DNA of 64,000 nucleotides from Orthonyx spaldingii (lineage: Eukaryota > Chordata > Aves > Passeriformes > Orthonychidae), in the NCBI GenBank assembly GCA_013397795.1, contig VZTJ01001437.1, forward strand, positions 825,054 to 889,053, given 5' to 3'. Position numbers and translations under genes: made by a program. Under the pieces are notes generated by a model. The model worked only from the letters and a program-made list of their open reading frames with translations, was not told where the DNA came from and ran no database searches. Positions 60,801-64,000 of the stretch are shown piece after piece (the stretch's first letter is position 1; every line of letters starts with the position of its first letter).

Positions 60801-63286
60801 ATTCAAAAACATGTTTAACTTGAAGACAATCCCATTAGACTCAGCATTTAACCAACTTCCAGAGCTATCTGTTTTCCTGAATTATGTTTCCATAGAATTG
60901 TAAATATCTATATTAACCAGTAGCTGTACACAGGAAAAAAAATACTTAAAACATTTACCTCTTCCTCAGACAGGTCTTTCTGTAAAAGACAGATATTGAA
61001 AACAACATTAGAAACTTAAAGTCTTAATCCAACTCTACAGAAAGGACACTGAAAGATGTGAAAATAAATAGATTCAACAACTAGCTAATTAAGTTATACA
61101 GTTAATGTATTGACTAACATTAATTAAACTTTAATTTCTGAGAAACGTTCTAGCAATCTCTCCATTCTAAAAAAAGAATTTAAATATTTTCAATTCTTAT
61201 TATAGATTGTTGACTGAAATCACTGACTCTCCTTATCCAGCCATAATTTGCTAAAATTACAATGGTTAACAGGGTAGGCAGATATATGGGAACAGTGCAC
61301 CCACAAACTGCATTGTTTACAAACTGCTGAATAGCAGCTCTCTAGTAGGAGTGAAGGCTAAGTGTTCTACACTTGGAAAATTAGAAGCTCTCCTATTCAT
61401 ACTGTTAGGCACACACAAAATGAGAACAGTAGGAACACCTTAGAAAAGATTTGACTTTGAGTGATCACATAAAGTTAGCATTGATTTGGCTGTTATTCTT
61501 TAGAAGATCTCCAGAGCTGAGATGCCCACATGCAATGCATTCCTCCCACTTTCCACAACTAATGTAGTCTCTTGAGAGGACATAAATGTGTTGATTAGCA
61601 GCAATGCAACACGGGTCTCTAAAATTCTCATGTATGCTTGTATAATTATGACAAGTATGGTTGTATAATTATGACAACGCCATTATTTAAACCAAACAGC
61701 AGCCATGTTATCAAAAGAAGGCACCTGAGGATGCCTGCCTGTTTGGAACAGGTAAAATAAAGTGTGTTTAGTCATTTGAGAGGTGGGTACTGTGACACAG
61801 GAAGCAGGGATAGTACCAGAAAAGATGGGAGGGGCTCTTCAGGGATGGCTCTCCAGGGAAACCCGTGCAAAGTAGCAGGCTGTCAAAGTGAAGGACAGGA
61901 AGACAGGAAAGCCAACATAGGTGCATGTTCTAGGCCTGTATGAGATCACTTTGGTGTCTATTTCACTGCAGAAGCCTCCTGGTTGTTATTAATAATTCTA
62001 GTTTATATCTCTGTGCCTGCTCAGATAAGGACTCCATCCACAGCTTGTGTCACCAGAGTTATAGGCCAGAGTATGGCTTGATTCTCCATACTTGGCAGGG
62101 AATGTTTTTTGTAAATGAAGTTTAAATACAGAAGAAAGGCATCCAAACAAAACTTCAACTCAATTTACTTATCTCCTCTTGATTATGTAGTAGATTTTCC
62201 ATGGAAATTTGACAATGTCTATCAACAAGTTCAGATTTTGCCTAAATTGAGCTACCTCCATGGTCTGCAAATTTATTTTCACTTCTGCAAGAGCTGCATC
62301 TTCTTCTGATAAAAAAGGCAACTTCACTTTCCTACTTGCTACAGGAGAAAGCACTAGGATGTAAAAAAAAATTGCTTTTTTAAAAAAAAGAAGATTTGAA
62401 ATACCTTTCTTAGGAGGAAAAACAAAGATAAAAAGAATGGTTAAATCTAATTCCGTTTGTAGCGTCAAATATTTTGGATGACAAGATCTGAATAGTGGGA
62501 AGAGAAAGGAAACCTGTATTTAGGCACAGTGATCTCATTAACAATTGGGCCACTTTAACATGTAAAAGTACAGGTAACCTATACAGGTTACTTATAGTAA
62601 CCTGTAAAAGTACAGGTTTCTTCAATTTTATCCAAGAAATATATTTTCAAAATATTGGAAATAAGACACGATTTCCATATATTCCTAACACTGTTTCAAA
62701 TTCTTTCTCCTACATACCATTTCTTTGAGAACCTTCTCCACAGTTTCTTTCTCCTGGAGGTTGAAAACGAACCTGGATGCTGGGACACTAGCCAGGAGCC
62801 GGAGCTTGGCAGCATTGCTAACCTCCTCAGCCACTCTGGTCATTCCCATTGTAAAAAACACAATTCCTTGGTGTTTAGCTTCAGCTGTAGCTGCAAAAAT
62901 ATCTGGGTTTCTTGGATGATCCACTCCGTCAGTGAAAAGCACGGCTACTTTTACACTACCCAAAGTGCCTTCAGTCTTGTAGAGCTGTGTAAGATTAGTT
63001 ATAGCATAAGTTGTGTAGGTGCCATGACCTATGTGGGTGATGGGAGCTATGTGGGATTTGAATGCTTCAGGACCTTTCCAGTCATGGAAAGTTTGCTCTA
63101 TGAAAACAGTGCTGCTGTACTGAAGTAAGGCCATCCTCCAGCGAAGGGTACGTCCAGAACTAAGCTGCAGACTTTTCATTCTGTCTACTGTTTGCAGTAC
63201 AAACTTTTTCTGCTGTTCATGATTATAGTCCTTAGCACTTTCGGAGCTGTCCAGTAAAAAGGCAATTTCCAGAATGCAGTCTTCAT
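30603..63286 (-). CDS. Collagen alpha-1(XXVIII) chain-like gene, 5' end missing
   Basis: The type XXVIII order is present: VWA, collagen, VWA, linker, Kunitz. Thirty-four exons join in phase to 3422 bases, about 1140 codons; human COL28A1 has about 1125. Both VWA domains keep the metal site (DSSES, a Thr, and TDG). The collagen part is about 530 residues, close to the 528 known for type XXVIII, and is split over 26 exons, fifteen of exactly 69 bases. The Kunitz domain has all six cysteines. The product is expected to be secreted into the extracellular matrix. The signal-peptide exon is not found in 63287-64000. VWA1 begins after an acceptor, one base into a codon. Human COL28A1 is on chromosome 7, not beside BBS5, so this may be a different paralogue; I give no symbol for that reason. 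Confidence 0.93.
30812..30848. repeat. A37 homopolymer (T37 on the gene strand) next to the Kunitz acceptor
   Basis: Thirty-seven A in a row on the plus strand. On the gene strand the T-run ends eight bases before the acceptor AG and so acts as the polypyrimidine tract. Confidence 0.95.
32181..32270 (-). CDS. Collagen XXVIII-like: linker exon before the Kunitz domain
   Basis: It reads AVVPLLSSKQPPSDKAMASS and ends STAGPTPRP plus one base, before GTGGGT. The acceptor is CTGCAG. It is Pro/Ser-rich and low in complexity. Confidence 0.8.
32355..32442 (-). CDS. Collagen XXVIII-like: acidic linker exon
   Basis: It reads TKIPPVVYEAYEEEQDEEKQ, then PTFLTVDTR plus one base, before GTATTT. The acceptor is TTTCAG. 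The Tyr/Glu-rich cluster could be tyrosine-sulphated (inference). Confidence 0.83.
33013..33254 (-). CDS. Collagen XXVIII-like: Ser/Gln/Pro-rich linker exon
   Basis: It opens ALESKLVNQFCEDEHGTLIY and ends SPGHLPQPLAP before GTATGA. The acceptor is AAACAG. The linker looks disordered, with many Ser, Asn, Gln and Pro and a single Cys. Confidence 0.85.
33921..34478 (-). CDS. Collagen XXVIII-like: VWA2 exon
   Basis: After TTTGTAG it reads CGIKCKEIPMELVFVIDSSE, then GEGTYTGTAIRKAAREGF and VAIVLTDGQTD, ending IDDFNTLP before GTGCGT. The metal site (DSSES, T, D) is complete. The exon is 558 bases. Confidence 0.94.
34608..34644 (-). CDS. Collagen XXVIII-like: 37-base exon linking helix to VWA2
   Basis: It reads REDIIKLIKEIC plus one base of Gly, between TCCAG and GTAAGT. 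It is needed to bring the frame from phase 0 to the phase 1 that the VWA2 exon requires. The short amphipathic segment ends in Cys. Confidence 0.82.
35790..35825 (-). CDS. Collagen XXVIII-like: last collagen exon (36 bases)
   Basis: GKTGPKGDQGLT, four triplets, between TTACAG and GTAAGC. Confidence 0.88.
36063..36616 (+). mobile_element. Endogenous retrovirus solo LTR with target-site duplication
   Basis: About 554 bases, flanked by ACTGC at 36058-36062 and again at 36617-36621. It starts TCTCCTGGTTTTGGCTGGGA and ends GGAGTTAAACCATGATA. It holds GTGGTGAGCC and an ATTAAA polyadenylation-type signal in its 3' part. I recognise the family as a common bird ERV LTR. No viral genes remain, so recombination between two LTRs is the likely history. 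It lies in a collagen intron, antisense to that gene. Confidence 0.85.
36821..36901 (-). CDS. Collagen XXVIII-like: 81-base charged collagen exon
   Basis: It opens GHRGAAGDKGKKGEKGDVG and ends GLSGEP, nine unbroken triplets rich in Lys, Glu and Asp. Acceptor AAAG, donor GTGAGT. A second in-frame donor 24 bases further on (exon end 36797) could lengthen it. Confidence 0.88.
37495..37635. repeat. AT-rich low-complexity stretch
   Basis: Imperfect TTCTAATAA and TCTAATAT units in a collagen intron. No further structure is seen. Confidence 0.6.
37768..37836 (-). CDS. Collagen XXVIII-like: 69-base collagen module 15
   Basis: It opens GEQGIQGMPGPRGPPG, then DGLLGEK, with G-D-G at codons 16-18. Acceptor ATTAG, donor GTATGA. 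Confidence 0.9.
38546..38614 (-). CDS. Collagen XXVIII-like: 69-base collagen module 14
   Basis: It opens GTIGRPGPPGSLGPPG, then EGIQGAK, with G-E-G at codons 16-18. Acceptor TCTAG, donor GTAAAA. Confidence 0.9.
40012..40080 (-). CDS. Collagen XXVIII-like: 69-base collagen module 13
   Basis: It opens GDPGSRGPIGPPGAPG, then KGLPGPK, with G-K-G at codons 16-18. Acceptor TTCAG, donor GTAAGA. Confidence 0.9.
40479..40496. repeat. Short (TTTG)n microsatellite
   Basis: About four TTTG units inside a collagen intron. Confidence 0.7.
40971..41039 (-). CDS. Collagen XXVIII-like: 69-base collagen module 12
   Basis: It opens GLPGLPGIPGEQGPDG, then VGLPGPK, with G-V-G at codons 16-18. Acceptor TTCAG, donor GTACAG. 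Confidence 0.9.
42085..42153 (-). CDS. Collagen XXVIII-like: 69-base collagen module 11
   Basis: It opens GDRGLPGPPGPFGQKG, then DGYPGPP, with G-D-G at codons 16-18. Acceptor ATCAG, donor GTAAGT. Confidence 0.9.
43790..43858 (-). CDS. Collagen XXVIII-like: 69-base collagen module 10
   Basis: It opens GDVGLPGLAGPIGEPG, then FGLPGAK, with G-F-G at codons 16-18. Acceptor TGCAG, donor GTAGCT. Confidence 0.9.
44277..44345 (-). CDS. Collagen XXVIII-like: 69-base collagen module 9 (Gly to Ser)
   Basis: It opens GEPGAPGRLGMPGPPG, then RSVPGPK. Codon 18 is Ser instead of Gly. Acceptor TGCAG, donor GTACCA. Confidence 0.9.
45190..45261 (-). CDS. Collagen XXVIII-like: second 72-base unbroken collagen exon
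   Basis: It opens GDQGQRGIRGLTGPTG, then VPGPVGAK: eight perfect triplets. Acceptor TGTAG, donor GTGAGT. Confidence 0.9.
45911..45979 (-). CDS. Collagen XXVIII-like: 69-base collagen module 8
   Basis: It opens GELGLPGLRGPEGAPG, then IGIQGEK, the same last seven residues as module 5. Acceptor TCAAG, donor GTAAGG. Confidence 0.9.
46498..46569 (-). CDS. Collagen XXVIII-like: 72-base unbroken collagen exon
   Basis: It opens GDPGPSGLAGLPGLPG, then EDGAPGQK: eight perfect triplets, one codon longer than the 69-base modules. Acceptor GTCAG, donor GTTGGT. Confidence 0.9.
47518..47755 (+). repeat. Direct repeat copy A (238 bases)
   Basis: It is the same, without indels, as 51124-51361 for its first 154 bases, then has 11 mismatches in the last 84. 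Both copies lie in collagen introns. Family unknown. Confidence 0.9.
48025..48093 (-). CDS. Collagen XXVIII-like: 69-base collagen module 7
   Basis: It opens GEQGLPGETGVPGERG, then IGEPGSK, with G-I-G at codons 16-18. Acceptor TTAAG, donor GTACAT. Confidence 0.9.
49259..49327 (-). CDS. Collagen XXVIII-like: 69-base collagen module 6
   Basis: It opens GVQGPKGPPGSRGLPG, then QGIPGPK, with G-Q-G at codons 16-18. Acceptor CTCAG, donor GTTAGG. It is only 91 bases from module 5. Confidence 0.9.
49419..49487 (-). CDS. Collagen XXVIII-like: 69-base collagen module 5
   Basis: It opens GESGPPGLPGSVGLPG, then IGIQGEK, with G-I-G at codons 16-18. Acceptor GCCAG, donor GTACAA. Confidence 0.9.
49924..49992 (-). 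CDS. Collagen XXVIII-like: 69-base collagen module 4 (Gly to Ser)
   Basis: It opens GDRGFDGPKGPRGLPG, then ISIKGEK. Codon 18 is Ser where the other modules have Gly. Acceptor TGTAG, donor GTGAGC. Confidence 0.9.
51124..51361 (+). repeat. Direct repeat copy B (238 bases)
   Basis: Partner of 47518-47755, 3606 bases downstream and in the same orientation. It carries GGTATTTCAGTGGCAATGGG and CTGCTAAGCAAATACAAGCC, as does copy A. Confidence 0.9.
52144..52212 (-). CDS. Collagen XXVIII-like: 69-base collagen module 3
   Basis: It opens GPQGPQGVQGERGSPG, then EGLPGAK, with G-E-G at codons 16-18. Acceptor AACAG, donor GTACAG. Confidence 0.9.
53968..54036 (-). CDS. Collagen XXVIII-like: 69-base collagen module 2
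   Basis: It opens GDIGLTGRPGPVGPPG, then VGEPGFM, with G-V-G at codons 16-18. Acceptor TGAAG, donor GTATGT. Confidence 0.9.
54692..54760 (-). CDS. Collagen XXVIII-like: 69-base collagen module 1
   Basis: It opens GERGLPGPPGLPGETG, then TGLPGPK. The G-T-G at codons 16-18 breaks the triplet repeat. Acceptor AAAAG, donor GTACAA. Confidence 0.9.
55551..55604 (-). CDS. Collagen XXVIII-like: collagen exon (54 bases) with a GC donor
   Basis: GPQGQSGDQGSEGLQGSK after an ATTAG acceptor. The donor reads AAG|GCAAGA, a non-canonical GC-AG type with good flanking bases. Confidence 0.87.
56225..56269 (-). CDS. Collagen XXVIII-like: collagen exon (45 bases)
   Basis: GPEGPVGPRGIRGIQ between TTTCAG and GTAAAA. 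Confidence 0.9.
56914..56958 (-). CDS. Collagen XXVIII-like: collagen exon (45 bases) with a cysteine
   Basis: GERGECGIPGIKGDR between TTCCAG and GTAAGT. A cysteine inside the triple helix is uncommon and could form inter-chain bonds. Confidence 0.9.
57236..57262 (-). CDS. Collagen XXVIII-like: collagen exon (27 bases)
   Basis: GKSGYKGEK, three triplets, between TCCCAG and GTACTT. It is the shortest collagen exon of the gene. Confidence 0.88.
58064..58108 (-). CDS. Collagen XXVIII-like: collagen exon (45 bases)
   Basis: GEPGLNGIPGQDGIE, five triplets, between CATAG and GTAAAA. Confidence 0.9.
58187..58240 (-). CDS. Collagen XXVIII-like: collagen exon (54 bases)
   Basis: GKKGRTGDNGAPGVKGAK, six unbroken triplets, between TTCCAG and GTGATG. 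Confidence 0.9.
59416..59466 (-). CDS. Collagen XXVIII-like: exon that starts the collagen domain
   Basis: It reads VDACNCEKGERGLPGPA between CCCCAG and GTAAGT. The CNC cysteines just before the first Gly-X-Y triplets could link chains by disulphide bonds. Confidence 0.9.
60959..60979 (-). CDS. Collagen XXVIII-like: 21-base microexon
   Basis: It reads KDLSEEE between TTACAG and GTAAAT. It keeps the frame between VWA1 and the next exon. It is supported only by splice sites and phase. Confidence 0.7.
61638..61677 (+). repeat. Short tandem duplication, period 23
   Basis: TTGTATAATTATGACAA occurs at 61638-61654 and again at 61661-61677, in the first readable collagen intron. Confidence 0.8.
62561..62617. 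repeat. Hairpin flanked by a direct repeat
   Basis: TGTAAAAGTACAGGT occurs at 62561-62575 and 62603-62617. Between them CAGGTTAC (62584-62591) and GTAACCTG (62597-62604) form a perfect 8-base stem with a 5-base loop. It lies about 100 bases inside the intron after VWA1. Confidence 0.75.
62718..63286 (-). CDS. Collagen XXVIII-like: VWA1 exon
   Basis: Acceptor TTCTAG and donor GTATGT. It reads DEDCILEIAFLLDSSESAKD, then GHGTYTTYAITNLTQL and VAVLFTDGVDHPRN, ending VEKVLKEM. All metal-site parts (DSSES, T, D) are kept, so it should bind ligand through a divalent ion. The exon is 569 bases. Confidence 0.93.
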
Positions 63287-64000
63287 CTAGAATAAATAGG
63301 TATGTAGGTAAGCAGAGTGACTTCATACTAAATCTCATTCTACCCTTACATGTATTTTAGGATTCAAGAGTGGGATTGGAATTATGGAAACTTATAACGA
63401 CATCTGTGTTCACAAGTGTGAGCCCTTCATGAAGATAGAGCTGGTAGAGGCCGAGGAATTTGCTCCAGAACAGATGCCCAAGGAATAAAAAACTGAAGGT
63501 GTGTTGATGTCATGTAGTTTGAAATGACAAATGTTGTAGGTTTTTTTAAATTTCATTCTGTCATCTTGCCTTGTATTCACTGTATATCCTACCAGCATAG
63601 GTGGAAGTCATGTACAAGAAAATGAGGCTTACTGAATAAGACACTGGAATGTGATTTGACAGAGTTGGATTTTGTCCCCAGTACTAACACTTGCATCCAG
63701 TGACAAAAATTTCCAAAACCAGGATCTGTAGAGTATTAATTTTGTGAACTACTGATGACATTACTTCTATGAAGATTCTATGAAGATATGGGCTATTCTT
63801 TTTGTGACAGTAAGAGGCTCTCAGCCATATCATAAAAAAAAACAGATGCTATCTCCTTTTCGGAAATACACAAAAAGGGAGGGAAAAGATGGGAGTAAAA
63901 AGATAAAAGTGCAAAAATAAGGTATGTGTAAATTTAGGATGAGGCAAACCTGGCTGATTATAAGCATCTTAGAAGGCAAGTTAACCATATAGTCCAGAAT
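63287..64000. other. Intron upstream of VWA1 (collagen gene)
   Basis: No signal-peptide exon is seen on the minus strand. A 62-codon open frame at 63410-63598 lacks a convincing signal peptide and a donor in the right phase. The first exon is probably beyond the window. Confidence 0.6.

Noticed and set aside
62169..62468. 99-codon open frame on the minus strand between VWA1 and the 21-base exon
   Set aside because: No acceptor and donor pair gives the right phase, and the 21-base exon already links VWA1 to the collagen domain. It is read as intron.

Overview
The window is a piece of vertebrate nuclear genome, most likely from a bird. It is AT-rich, its genes are split by many introns, and it holds two long terminal repeats of a family I associate with bird endogenous retroviruses, plus a CR1-like LINE scrap. 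It has one 301-base run of N (28445-28745) and a single N at 13774. Exon limits come from reading AG/GT splice sites, codon phase across every junction, and recalled mammalian protein sequences; nothing was aligned by computer.

Four protein-coding genes are present. (1) 1-7548, plus strand: the 3' half of FASTKD1, a mitochondrial RNA-binding FASTK-family protein, in eight coding exons; the window opens on the last base of one more exon. (2) 10549-17412, minus strand: complete KLHL41, a muscle BTB-BACK-Kelch protein, six coding exons and 606 codons, convergent with FASTKD1. (3) 19486 to about 28.6 kb, minus strand: BBS5, a BBSome subunit. Eleven coding exons are readable and the first lies in the N gap, inside a CpG island. 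(4) 30603-63286 and beyond, minus strand: a type XXVIII collagen-like gene (VWA - collagen - VWA - acidic linker - Kunitz) with 34 readable coding exons. Only its first exon or exons, with the signal peptide, are missing.

FASTKD1-KLHL41-BBS5 matches the order and relative orientation on human 2q31. There LRP2 follows BBS5, whereas here a type XXVIII collagen gene sits upstream of BBS5. Human COL28A1 is on chromosome 7, so this is probably a separate paralogue absent from mammals (inference). The genes share no pathway; the cluster is conserved synteny, not an operon.

The most striking structure is in the collagen gene. Fifteen of its collagen exons are exactly 69 bases (23 codons), and each carries one two-residue break of the Gly-X-Y repeat at the same place, codons 16-18. 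The triple helix therefore has flexible points set by the exon unit. Other points of interest are a 238-base direct repeat with mosaic identity, a solo LTR with a 5-base target-site duplication, a GC-AG intron, a T37 tract beside the Kunitz acceptor, a MEF2/E-box pair upstream of KLHL41, and a 218-codon open frame inside a collagen intron. I found no CRISPR array, tRNA, rRNA or microbial system.
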